Positions 43,641 through 51,228 of a DNA stretch of 64,000 nt are shown here, one piece after another. The position numbers and the translations under genes were made by a program. Position 1 is the first letter of the stretch, and the number at the start of each line of letters is the position of its first letter. The notes under the pieces are model-generated. The model ran no database searches. It was given only the letters and a program-made list of their open reading frames with translations, and had not been told where the DNA came from. Origin of the DNA: Roseomonas sp. E05 (GTDB taxonomy: Bacteria; Pseudomonadota; Alphaproteobacteria; Acetobacterales; Acetobacteraceae); NCBI RefSeq assembly GCF_030063475.1, contig NZ_JASIRT010000024.1, positions 1-64,000 on the forward strand, given 5' to 3'.

Positions 43641-44254
43641 CGGCCGCCCTCCTGCCTGGCGCGTGCCCGCGCCAGGAACATATAGCCCAGCCGCCCCTCG
43701 CCGGAGATCTCGTGCAGCAGGGCGACGCCGACATGGCCGCCAAGATAGGCCCAGAGCACGCTCACCAGCGCGGAGTGCAGCGCCAGCAGGGTTCCGAGGC
43801 CGCCGAACCAGCCGAGCGCGCCCGTCGCCGCCACGGCCGCCACGGTGAGCAGGCCAAGCCCATGCACTGCGGGCGCCAGGGCCGCGCGGGTGTCGGCGGC
43901 CTGCGGCAGGCGCGCGGCGCCGAGCTTCCGGGCCACCCACAGCGCGTCCGCCCGGAGCGCGGCGCGGCGGTGCGCCGAGAACCACGGAAAGAGTGCGCCC
44001 GCTGGCGCCACCCGGCGCCCGGGGCCGACGAGGGCTGCCCACCAGAGCAGCGCCACGGCGCCTGCAGCACCGAGGCCGAGGAGCCTGTGCGCGAGGAACC
44101 AAACGCCACCGCCACCATCACCGTCCACTGGCGACGACATGATCGATCCGGTCGTGAGTTGCGCGGCCACGAGCGCCGCGACCGCCAGATGCGCGCGGCG
44201 CGTCGCGGCCGAGGGTGAGGGCTCCCCCATGGGCGGCGGGTTGGATTCAGGCAT
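43637..44254 (-). CDS. Cytochrome b561-like membrane protein
   Basis: 205 aa with about four hydrophobic helices. Candidate haem-ligand histidines occur at the helix starts: RRAHLAVAALVAAQLTTGSI, LAHRLLGLGAAGAVALLWWA, AVHGLGLLTVAAVAATGALG and LHSALVSVLWAYLGGHVGVA. This matches the cytochrome b/b561 domain, which moves electrons across the membrane. The gene is coupled to the response regulator (ATGA) and overlaps the preceding exported-protein gene by eight bases, an unusual grouping. Confidence 0.75.
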   Translation of the reverse strand: MPESNPPPMGEPSPSAATRRAHLAVAALVAAQLTTGSIMSSPVDGDGGGGVWFLAHRLLGLGAAGAVALLWWAALVGPGRRVAPAGALFPWFSAHRRAALRADALWVARKLGAARLPQAADTRAALAPAVHGLGLLTVAAVAATGALGWFGGLGTLLALHSALVSVLWAYLGGHVGVALLHEISGEGRLGYMFLARARARQEGGR

Positions 44255-44822
44255 CGTCGTCTCCCTTGGCCATGGTCAGGCGCAGCGCCAGAAGGCCGCC
44301 GAGAGCAAGAGGGAGCCCCAGCGCGACCGGCAGTACGCGGCGGGATTCGACCACCGGCTTCGGTGCCACCGCGAAGGTCTCACTCGCGCCGACCGCGGGA
44401 ACCGGCGCGGCGCGGGTGGCGGCGCTGACCAGCACACGGTAGGTGCCGGGCGAGATCAGCCGCAGCGTCCAGTCGCTGCGGGCCTCGCCGCCCGGCGCCA
44501 TGGCGGGGATGGTCAGCGCCTTGTTGGCGCTCCAGTCCTCGAGATCGATCGCCTCCTCGTGGCCCGCGTCGACCCGCAGGATGGTCAGCCAGGCCATCAC
44601 GCCGCCGACGGGTGCCGAGGCGGGGTTCCGCAGCGTGGTGTGGAAGCTCATCCGGTCGCCCATCCGAGGCGCGGCGGGGTTGGCCGGGTCGGGTGCGAGG
44701 CCGACCTTCAGTGGCGCGGACGCGGGCGGGGCAGCCGAGGGGGCCGCCCAGGCAAGCCGCGGGACGGCGGGGCCCAGGGTGGCGAGCAGCGCCAGGACGG
44801 CCAGGGGCACGGATGCCTTCAT
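44247..44822 (-). CDS. Exported protein with C-terminal membrane anchor
   Basis: 191 aa from ATG 44822. N-terminal signal (MKASVPLAVLALLATLGPAV to about 26), an Ig-like or NEW3-like beta domain (DRMSFHTTLRNPASAPVGGV, GGEARSDWTLRLISPGTYRV) and a final helix (VLPVALGLPLALGGLLALRL) with a short charged tail. No enzyme motif. It overlaps the ABC permease stop and the cytochrome b561-like start, so it probably belongs to the exporter complex or delivers something to it (inference). Confidence 0.65.
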   Translation of the reverse strand: MKASVPLAVLALLATLGPAVPRLAWAAPSAAPPASAPLKVGLAPDPANPAAPRMGDRMSFHTTLRNPASAPVGGVMAWLTILRVDAGHEEAIDLEDWSANKALTIPAMAPGGEARSDWTLRLISPGTYRVLVSAATRAAPVPAVGASETFAVAPKPVVESRRVLPVALGLPLALGGLLALRLTMAKGDDDA

Positions 44823-45592
44823 GCCACGATCTCCTCTCCGGGGCGGCGCGGCGGGCGGAGGGCCCGCAGCGCGGCGGCATAGGCCAGTCCCCACCAGGCG
44901 AGCACCAGGGCCAGATGCCAGCCCTGCGCCGCGAGGCCCTGGCCGTCGATCACCATGGCGTCCAGCGCGTTCGTGGCGCCCGAGAACGGGTTCACGGCGT
45001 CGAATCCCTGCCCGATGGCGGACTGGCGCAGGCTCGGTCCGAGCAGCAGGGGGCTCGCCACCAGCAGCAGCGCGATGAGCGAGGCGAGGAGCGCGGCCCG
45101 CGCCGAACGCAGCCGCGCCCCGAGGGCCATCGCCGCCGCCCCTGCGGCCAGGGCCACGGGGGTGCCGAACAGCAGCAGGCCGAGCAGCGCGGCGCCGAGG
45201 TTCTGGCCCGTGCTGCCCACCGCCCAGAGATAGGGCGCGGAGATCGCCAGCATGGCCGACCAGGCCAGCGCCTGGCCGCCGAGCCTGCCGAGCACGATCG
45301 AACGGCGGGGCGAGGCGGTGGCCAGCAGGGGCAGCAGCGCGCCGCGCTCCCGCTCTCCCGCCACCGCGTCCACCCCCGAGACCAGCGCGAGGAGCGCGCC
45401 GAGGGCGATCGTCAGGCCCGCCATGTCATAGACGACCTGCGCGTTGTCCAGCAGGCCCAGCTCGGTGCTGCCGACCAGCAGCAGGGCGAAGCCGGAGAGC
45501 ACCCCCGCGGCGGCCAGCAGCCAGGCCAAGCCCCGCGGGCTGCACAGCAGCTCGCCTCCCTCGCGGCGGGCGATCGCCAGGGCGGGGCTCAT
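44819..45592 (-). CDS. ABC-2-type exporter permease
   Basis: 257 aa with six hydrophobic helices. The opening ALAIARREGGELLCSPRGLA and GVDAVAGERERGALLPLLAT (V-x-G-E-R-E-x-G-T-L-like) are hallmarks of ABC-2/NosY-type permeases. The start overlaps the ATPase stop (four bases) and the end overlaps the anchored exported protein start. Substrate unknown; NosFY-like pairs work in copper or redox-enzyme maturation. Confidence 0.88.
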   Translation of the reverse strand: MSPALAIARREGGELLCSPRGLAWLLAAAGVLSGFALLLVGSTELGLLDNAQVVYDMAGLTIALGALLALVSGVDAVAGERERGALLPLLATASPRRSIVLGRLGGQALAWSAMLAISAPYLWAVGSTGQNLGAALLGLLLFGTPVALAAGAAAMALGARLRSARAALLASLIALLLVASPLLLGPSLRQSAIGQGFDAVNPFSGATNALDAMVIDGQGLAAQGWHLALVLAWWGLAYAAALRALRPPRRPGEEIVA

Positions 45593-46713
45593 GACACGGG
45601 TCCCGCGTCATTCGCCGCCTGGGAGGCCGCCTCCGCCGGTTGGGGGGGATGCACCGGGCCGGGCTCGGTCAGGGCCAGGTAGAACGCCTCCAGGCCGCCG
45701 CCCTCCGCCCGCGCTTCGCAGATCGGCCAGCCGGAGAAGAGCAGCGTGCGCCAGACCGTGGCGGGCGTGGCGCCGGGCTCCAGTTCGACCGCGATTTCGT
45801 CGGCGGCCTGGTGCACCACCCGCATCGGCAGCGGGCTGCCTCTGGCGAGCGCCTCCGCCGGAAGGGGTCCGTCGAGGCGCAGCCGGAAGCGCTGGCTCCC
45901 GGCACGGCCGACCAGTTCGCCGAGCGCACCCTCCGCCACGGTGCGGCCCTCGACCAGGACGGCGATAGTGTCGCAGATCCGCGCGACGTCCTCCAGCAGG
46001 TGCGTGCAGAGGAGCACACCGACGCCGCGCCGCCGGGCCAGGCCGCGCAGCAGCTCGAGAAGCTGCCGCCGCCCGCGCGGGTCGAGGCCATTGGTCGGCT
46101 CGTCGAGGATGAGCAGCTCGGGCGATGCGACCAGCGCGCGGGCCACCGCCAGTCGGCGGCGCATCCCCTGGGAGAAGCGCGCCGCGGGGAGCCTGGGCGG
46201 GGGCGCAAGCCCGACCTCATCGAGCAGCGCCGCCGCCTCCTCCGGCCCGAGCGGGCGGCCCTGAAGGAGGGCCCAGTGCTGCAAGTAATCCCCTGCGGTC
46301 ATCCACTCCGTCAGGCCATCCCCCTCCGGCACGAGGCCGAGGCGCGCGCGCAACGCGTCCGGTGCGGTGAGCGGATCCTCGCCGAACAGCCGCACCCGGC
46401 CTGTCTCCGGCACGAGCAGGCCGAGCGCGGCGAGGATCGTGGTGGTCTTGCCCGCGCCGTTGGGGCCGAGCAGGCCGCATACTTCCCCGCGCGCTACGTG
46501 CAGCCGCACGTCGCGCAGCACGGGTCGCGCCGCGCGCCTAACTCGAAGTCCCTCGATGGCGAGCAGCAGGGGTGGCAGGATGCCCGTCCCGGCGGCCTGC
46601 TTTCCCGGACCTGCGGAAGAGGGTGGTCGCGGGTCCTTCGTGGCTGCTGGCCCTGTTCGCGCCACCGCGTCCGGCGCAAACGCCGCGGCAGCCGGTATGC
46701 GGTCCTGCATCAT
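45589..46713 (-). CDS. ABC exporter ATP-binding protein
   Basis: 374 aa from ATG 46713, preceded by AAGGAGA. After an unusual 47-residue N-terminal extension rich in Pro and Ala, the ATPase domain has Walker A GPNGAGKTT, signature FSQGMRRR, Walker B LLILDEPTNGLDPRG and switch histidine LLCTHLLEDVARI. The C-terminal part is a family-typical regulatory region. First gene of an operon with permease, anchored protein, cytochrome b561-like protein and response regulator. Confidence 0.9.
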   Translation of the reverse strand: MMQDRIPAAAAFAPDAVARTGPAATKDPRPPSSAGPGKQAAGTGILPPLLLAIEGLRVRRAARPVLRDVRLHVARGEVCGLLGPNGAGKTTTILAALGLLVPETGRVRLFGEDPLTAPDALRARLGLVPEGDGLTEWMTAGDYLQHWALLQGRPLGPEEAAALLDEVGLAPPPRLPAARFSQGMRRRLAVARALVASPELLILDEPTNGLDPRGRRQLLELLRGLARRRGVGVLLCTHLLEDVARICDTIAVLVEGRTVAEGALGELVGRAGSQRFRLRLDGPLPAEALARGSPLPMRVVHQAADEIAVELEPGATPATVWRTLLFSGWPICEARAEGGGLEAFYLALTEPGPVHPPQPAEAASQAANDAGPVS

Positions 46714-46873
46714 GATCGGTCTCCTTCCCGCGGCGGCCCTAATTCGAGCCGACGGGAGCGAAGACTGCCGCCGTCGCGCAGACGGCGCTTTGGCGGCAAC
46801 TATACGCTTTGCCAATGTTGCGCCGCGCTCCTCGCCGCCGCCTTTGCAGCGGGCGAGGTGGTCTACGTACTAA

Positions 46874-47364
46874 ATGTTGGTCGAGCGCCTCCAGGGCAAG
46901 GGTGGCAGCGAGCGCACCGACATGTGGATGATCTACGTCGCGGTCGCGGTCGACCTCGCGGCGGGGCAGGTGGTGGCTGATCTGCCGGAGGGCTACGCGA
47001 CGGTGGCGAACTTCCGCGACAAGGAAGTACCACGAAGGAAGCGCATGCTGCTCTCGACCTCCTTCTTCCTCTACGTCGTAGGCGCGGCGCTGCTTGCTTA
47101 CTTCCTCGTCCGGGCCACCCCGAAGGCCTGAAGATGGCCGCCCTCGTCTTCGTGGCCGGTCTACTCACCGTCGCCGCCGTGGAGGACATGCTGGAGGAGG
47201 CGCATGAGGCCCGTGAGGACAACCGTCTGTCGGTTCTCGCCTTTATCGCGGGTTTCGCGTTCTTCACGCTGGTCTCGACGAGAGTGGAGACGGTGCTGGG
47301 CGCAAGCGATGGCGCAGGAGCCATCGGGGGTACCGTCCCGGGCGTGAATGCGGGAGGAGACTGA
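46874..47364 (+). pseudogene. ZIP-family metal transporter, truncated and frameshifted
   Basis: Two frames together give the C-terminal half of a ZIP transporter. The first reads MIYVAVAVDLAAGQVVADLP, EGYATVANFRDKEVPRRKRM and LYVVGAALLAYFLVRATPKA, then stops; the second begins MAALVFVAGLLTVAAVEDML and EEAHEAREDNRLSVLAFIAG. The histidine and acidic residues of metal-binding helices (VEDMLEEAHE) are retained in the second part. The segment after AVDLA that normally carries D-G-x-x-I-G is missing, suggesting an internal deletion as well. The gene is divergent from the ABC operon. Confidence 0.7.
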
Positions 47365-47398
47365 TGCCTGACCATAGCTGTCCGGTGCACCTTCCGCT

Positions 47399-47594
47399 TC
47401 AACGGGAATCGCCGCAGTCCCGGCCGGTCAGCTGCGCAACGCCTTTAAAGCCCGCATGGCTCTCGCCCAGGCGCTCGATCTCGTGCGCAAGGCGCTCCTA
47501 GTCGAGCTCGAGCGCGTCAATGCCGCCGCGTCCATTCCACGAAGTCCTGCGCGTAGAGCGCGGCCGCATGGGCCGCCGGGGTTGAACCCACCAT
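47399..47594 (-). pseudogene. DUF29-type protein remnant
   Basis: Reads MVGSTPAAHAAALYAQDFVE W in one frame, then GIDALELD, a TAG stop, and ERLAHEIERLGESHAGFKGV in another. The pattern Y-x-x-D-F-x-x-W followed by D-x-x-x-L-x-x-E-I-E-x-L-G is that of DUF29 proteins, which are normally about 150 aa. A frameshift and an internal stop show decay. The element is on the opposite strand from the ZIP remnant. Confidence 0.6.
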
Positions 47595-47697
47595 TCCTGA
47601 TTTCCTTTCGGGAAGAAGACTTCGCACTTCACCGCCTCGCGCCGTGGTCGGGAGCGCCATCGCGAGGAGGGGCGGTTGTCGCGCCCGCAAGCAGGAA

Positions 47698-47891
47698 TCA
47701 GCCGCCAACGAAGTCGACGCTGCATCCCGCGCTATCGATGAGGAAGCTGACGACCTGCGGATCGTTCGACTGGTCCAGGCGGACCTCGCCTGACTTCACG
47801 TCCGTCTCCACCATGACGAGGTCACCGAAGTGTGCCTTGAGCTTCTGGCGGACACGCTCTGCCGCATGCTCGTCACCCGGTAAGTCTACAT
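47698..47891 (-). other. Possible small gene without a usable start
   Basis: A frame reads GQNVDLPGDEHAAERVRQKL, KAHFGDLVMVETDVKSGEVR and LDQSNDPQVVSFLIDSAGCS, ending VDFVGG and TGA. It looks like a compact alpha/beta protein. AAGGAGG lies before an ATG at 47889-47891, but that ATG is followed at once by TAG; the good frame begins one base off. Either the start is frameshifted or a non-standard start is used. I do not recognise the family. Confidence 0.4.
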
Positions 47892-48153
47892 TCTGTCCTC
47901 CTTCCAGGCGCCCGGCCCGCGCGGAGCTAAGAGCTACGGTGGCGTGGCGAGCACACGAGCTCGTTTTCGGGCCTTGTCACCAACTCGCGCCGCGGCATCG
48001 GGTTGACGGCACCACGGCGGCTGGGACGGCGTGACAGGCAAGTCGCGATGCGGTGAGCCTGCAAGCCGCTGAGCTGACTGCGTGCGGGGATGCTCCCCGT
48101 TACGGTGAGGCCCCATATCCCTGGTTCCCTCAAGCCTAGGAGGAGGCCACCCC

Positions 48154-48342
48154 ATGGCGCTTCGCCGCCCGTCGCTGGAAAGGCGCATCCTTGCCGCTTT
48201 CCAGCATGCTCTCGCCGAGGGCCGTTTTGATGTCGCGGAACACCTCCTGTGTGCCCTGGAAACTCTGGTCCCGGATGGCGCGCCGGGAACGGCACTCTCG
48301 GCGGCTTACCTGTCGGCTGCGGAGCCTGACCCACAAAGCTGA
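48154..48342 (+). CDS. Small hypothetical protein
   Basis: 62 aa: MALRRPSLERRILAAFQHAL, AEGRFDVAEHLLCALETLVP and a short tail. AGGAGG lies 9-14 bases before the ATG. The central part forms an amphipathic helix-turn-helix like a single TPR-type repeat. The family is unknown to me; comparable small proteins are common in Roseomonas-type genomes (recollection). It stands just upstream of the copper island. Confidence 0.55.
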   Translation: MALRRPSLERRILAAFQHALAEGRFDVAEHLLCALETLVPDGAPGTALSAAYLSAAEPDPQS

Positions 48343-48608
48343 GGCGATTGCTCGCTCGACCAGCCGCTTGCGACGTAGACTCGCCGCCGAAGGTTGGATG
48401 GGGCGGCATCTTCATGGACCGCCATCACTGGAGCCGGAGTGATGCGGAGGGCCACGCGACGCGGACACCGTCTGCCGGACATGTTTTTAATGTGACGGCG
48501 AACCGCTTCCTCGCAGCGTTTGTTGGGAACACGCCAGTACGTCGCTTGCGGTCGTCTCGCGTTCTGCGACCGGGCCTCTGCCGTTCCTCAGAATTCGAAA
48601 GGCATCCC

Positions 48609-48785
48609 ATGCACGCACAAGAGATGATCCGCCCACACCCGCAGGTGAAGGGCAACGTCAACGGCGCGCTGATCCGGTGCATCGAGGAGTGCTACGCCTG
48701 CGCCCAGACTTGCACCGCCTGCGCCGACGCCTGCCCCCGCTGCGAGACGGCCTGCCAGGAGGCGGCGGCCAGCATCACCGTCTGA
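48609..48785 (+). CDS. DUF326 four-helix copper-binding protein, internally deleted
   Basis: 58 aa from ATG 48609. The N-terminus MHAQEMIRPHPQVKGNVNGA and the Cys helix LIRCIEECYACAQTCTACAD are typical of DUF326/Csp-like copper-storage proteins, which are usually about 110-140 aa with Cys along all four helices. Here the sequence jumps from ACADAC to CPRCETACQEAAASITV, the normal C-terminal helix, in frame. About half the bundle is therefore lost, and copper storage in the usual form is doubtful. It may be a remnant. Confidence 0.75.
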   Translation: MHAQEMIRPHPQVKGNVNGALIRCIEECYACAQTCTACADACPRCETACQEAAASITV

Positions 48786-48921
48786 CGCCTGCCGCCGTGC
48801 CGGGGGCGGTTATGGCCCCCGGCGCGTCCAGTTGCCTCAGCCGCTCGCCCCGGCTGCCTGCCGTCCAGCCGTGTGCTGGCGGGCCACGGCGCCGAACCTT
48901 GCGAAGCCCGTCAGCGGCTGA

Positions 48922-49037
48922 CTTGCCCTCTCCTCACAACGGGAATCTCCACCTCTGCCCGCGAACGCACTGCGAAGAAGGTATCCATGCCGCGCACCAA
49001 GATCAGCGCTGCGCCGGCGGGGCCGCCTCGGGCGTAA
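48922..49037 (+). pseudogene. Decayed second copy of the copper chaperone and its promoter
   Basis: The stretch CTTGCCCTCTCCTCACAACG, then GGAATCTCCACC, and later GAAGGTATCCATGCCGCGCA aligns by eye with the promoter and start of the intact chaperone at 54904-54990 (CTTGACTTTCCCATGATGGG, GGAAGGCATCCATGCCACGC). The reading frame begins MPRTKIS and then loses homology, stopping after 16 codons at 49035-49037. The Cys motif is lost. This appears to be a paralogue in late decay. Confidence 0.6.
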
Positions 49038-49058
49038 CATCCATGTTGGTGACACGAC

Positions 49059-50303
49059 TCAGCGGTTGAGGCGGCCCGCAAGAGGAGATGCTCCCTGACC
49101 TGCTGCTGGCATGCCCCTGCCAGCGTCGGGCTCCGTGCCGTTGAACAGAAAGGTCAGGAGCGGGCTGGCGCGGACGATGCGGCAGAAGCCGTAGGATCCT
49201 GCTGTCGAAAGCAGGATGATCAGCACGATCTCCACTTCGGCAGGCAGCGGCACCGCCAGGAAGGCCACCGACAGCCAAAGCACGAAAGCCACGTGGACGA
49301 GGTACATAGTCATGGCGACGTCCACCATGGCGCGCGAGAAGCGCGTCCGGCGGTCGAGCCATCGGCGTGCGGCTGAGAGCAGCACGTGCGAGAACAGCAC
49401 GCCGACGACCGGCATCAGGAAGTAGGTCACCGCGCGGCTGAGATCGTCCGCGTTGTCCTGGAGCGCCGCCATGGTGCCTGCCAACGCGAAGGCCAGCGCC
49501 CAGGCGCTCCAGCTCGGGCGTCGGAAGCCCTCCAGCCAGACCGGGCGTGCTGCAAGCAAGGCGCCCGCGAGGAACATCAGGCCATAGGCGACGAACTGCG
49601 CCGGGATGAAGATGCCGCCCAAGAGGTAGGCGGCGTCCAACAGCTTCGCTGCAGCAGCCGCCCCCAGGGTGATGAGGCCCATGGCGAGGAGGGCAACCCA
49701 TCCCAGCAACGGGTGGCGGGCTAGGGCGTCTTGGGTTGCGGCCGTCGCCCGCTCAATCCGTGCGGGTCCGGTGAGCGCATAAAGACCCGCGAACAGGCCG
49801 CAGTAGGGCAGCAGGTAGATCAGGAACCAGAGGTGAACGGTCCAATTGTCTGAGGGGTGCCTGAGCTCCGCCAGAAGGGCAGGCAGGGCGTTTGCGAAGC
49901 CGCCCTGGGAGACGGCGCTCGCCATCACCATGAGTGGACTGACCAGCACCAGGGATGTGGCCAGGGGGATGCCGATACGCCTGATGCGGCCTTCGAGCCA
50001 TGCGCCTGGGCCACGGCGGCAGACGAGCAGCATGGCGAAGACGCCCGCCAGCAGGAAGAAGGCGGGCATCCGGAAGGTGTGGCTGAACTGGATGAGCCAG
50101 GTCATCAGGACCGACTTGTCCGGCGAAGCGACGATCCAGGTGGCATGCGAGGCGTAGACGAGGCCGGCATGGTACGGGATGCCTGCCAGCATCAGGATGG
50201 CCCGAAGCTGGTCCAGGTCGTCCCACCTCCGGCTGGCCGCCTGCTGGGCCGCAAGCGCACCGGTGCCGGAAGATGTTCCTGGCGCGATGGTCAATCCATC
50301 CAT
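49059..50303 (-). CDS. Acyltransferase-3/OpgC-like membrane protein
   Basis: 414 aa with about ten hydrophobic segments. The start of the domain RWDDLDQLRAILMLAGIPYH and the later FSHTFRMPAFFLLAGVFAML match acyltransferase-3 (OpgC/MdoC-like) proteins, which acylate periplasmic glucans or surface sugars. The conserved R and H residues of motif 1 (LDQLRAILML...H) and the R-M-P-A-F-F motif are present. The substrate is unknown. It is transcribed towards the decayed chaperone and is separate from the copper genes upstream. Confidence 0.85.
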   Translation of the reverse strand: MDGLTIAPGTSSGTGALAAQQAASRRWDDLDQLRAILMLAGIPYHAGLVYASHATWIVASPDKSVLMTWLIQFSHTFRMPAFFLLAGVFAMLLVCRRGPGAWLEGRIRRIGIPLATSLVLVSPLMVMASAVSQGGFANALPALLAELRHPSDNWTVHLWFLIYLLPYCGLFAGLYALTGPARIERATAATQDALARHPLLGWVALLAMGLITLGAAAAAKLLDAAYLLGGIFIPAQFVAYGLMFLAGALLAARPVWLEGFRRPSWSAWALAFALAGTMAALQDNADDLSRAVTYFLMPVVGVLFSHVLLSAARRWLDRRTRFSRAMVDVAMTMYLVHVAFVLWLSVAFLAVPLPAEVEIVLIILLSTAGSYGFCRIVRASPLLTFLFNGTEPDAGRGMPAAGQGASPLAGRLNR

Positions 50304-50569
50304 CTCAGCGTTTCCTCACAACCGTTCCCATGCGCCCGGTGCAGTGGTGCCGGGACGGAGAATAGTGGACTCTGGCCGTCACATTTTTACGTTTGGTGTC
50401 GGGTGGGCGGCTGGGCGAGGCGTCCCGGTTCCGCCACTTTCCGGCTTCCAGGCCTGCATCACCGGCGGGGGCGACGGCACGCTGCCGATGAGGCACCCGT
50501 TCCCGGTGGCGCATGGCCAGCACCCGCCGGTGCGGAAGGACAAGGCGATCGTGAAAGCTCATCCTGGCC

Positions 50570-50698
50570 TCAGCCGCGAAACAGGTATTTCAGGAGGGCG
50601 GCGACGGCGAGCACAACGAGGATGACGAGGAGCAGCCAGAACGCACGCATTCCCCACATCATCCCTTCCATACCGCCGTCCATCATGCCGTTCATCAT
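50570..50698 (-). CDS. Small Met-rich single-helix membrane protein
   Basis: 42 aa, ATG 50698: MMNGMMDGGMEGMMWGMRAF followed by one hydrophobic helix (WLLLVILVVLAVAALLKYLF) and RG. The Met-rich N-terminus (seven Met in the first 17 residues) could bind copper(I) or silver. It lies between the DUF411 gene and the acyltransferase on the same strand as the copper genes. The 50304-50569 stretch next to it has no other recognised feature. Confidence 0.6.
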   Translation of the reverse strand: MMNGMMDGGMEGMMWGMRAFWLLLVILVVLAVAALLKYLFRG

Positions 50699-50749
50699 GG
50701 TTTGGCGGCCTGTTGCTGCGTCCCAATGGAAAGGATCACGACGCCCTCC

Positions 50750-51196
50750 TCAGACCGTCATGTAGACGCTGGAAGTACCGTCCTTGCCGATGGCGTAGAC
50801 GGTGAACGGAGCTTGCTTGCTCCCCAGCATCCCCGGCGAGCCCGACGGCATGCCGGGCAGCGTGATCGCCTTCAGCGGCGGGTGCTCGACCAGCAATTTA
50901 CGAACCGCCTCGATGGGAACATGGCCCGCGACCGCGTAGTCCCCGATTGTCGAGATGTGGCAGCCCTCGAGTTCCTCGGGCACGCCCGCCCACCGGCTCA
51001 TCGTGTCCAGCCCGTTTGTCGGCTTCACCGTCACCGCGAACCCATGCTGGCGCAGGTAGTCGGCGTAGGCGTCGCAGCATGTGCACTGCGGGCTCTTGTA
51101 GAGCATGACCTGCCTCGGCTTCGGCACGGCTGCGAGCGCGGGCAGGGGGATGCAGGCGGCCATCAGCAGGGCGGCCCGGCGGGAGATTGGCTTCAC
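50750..51196 (-). CDS. DUF411 metal-binding protein, exported
   Basis: 148 aa from GTG 51196 with GGAGA upstream. Signal peptide MKPISRRAALLMAACIPLPA (R-R then hydrophobic core). The DUF411 motif VMLYKSPQCTCCDAYADYLR (C-T-C-C) and the segments AGHVPIEAVRKLLVEHPPLK and ITLPGMPSGSPGM are typical of proteins in copper and silver resistance operons. It probably acts as a periplasmic copper carrier or sensor-like protein. It is 32 bp from the multicopper oxidase, in one operon. Confidence 0.88.
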   Translation of the reverse strand: MKPISRRAALLMAACIPLPALAAVPKPRQVMLYKSPQCTCCDAYADYLRQHGFAVTVKPTNGLDTMSRWAGVPEELEGCHISTIGDYAVAGHVPIEAVRKLLVEHPPLKAITLPGMPSGSPGMLGSKQAPFTVYAIGKDGTSSVYMTV

Positions 51197-51228
51197 GGAT
51201 TGTCTCCGCTTGAATGGCGTAAGCTGGT

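Noticed and set aside
47456-48034. Plus-strand frame of 192 codons
   Set aside because: It runs opposite the DUF29 remnant and the small minus-strand frame and shows no domain.
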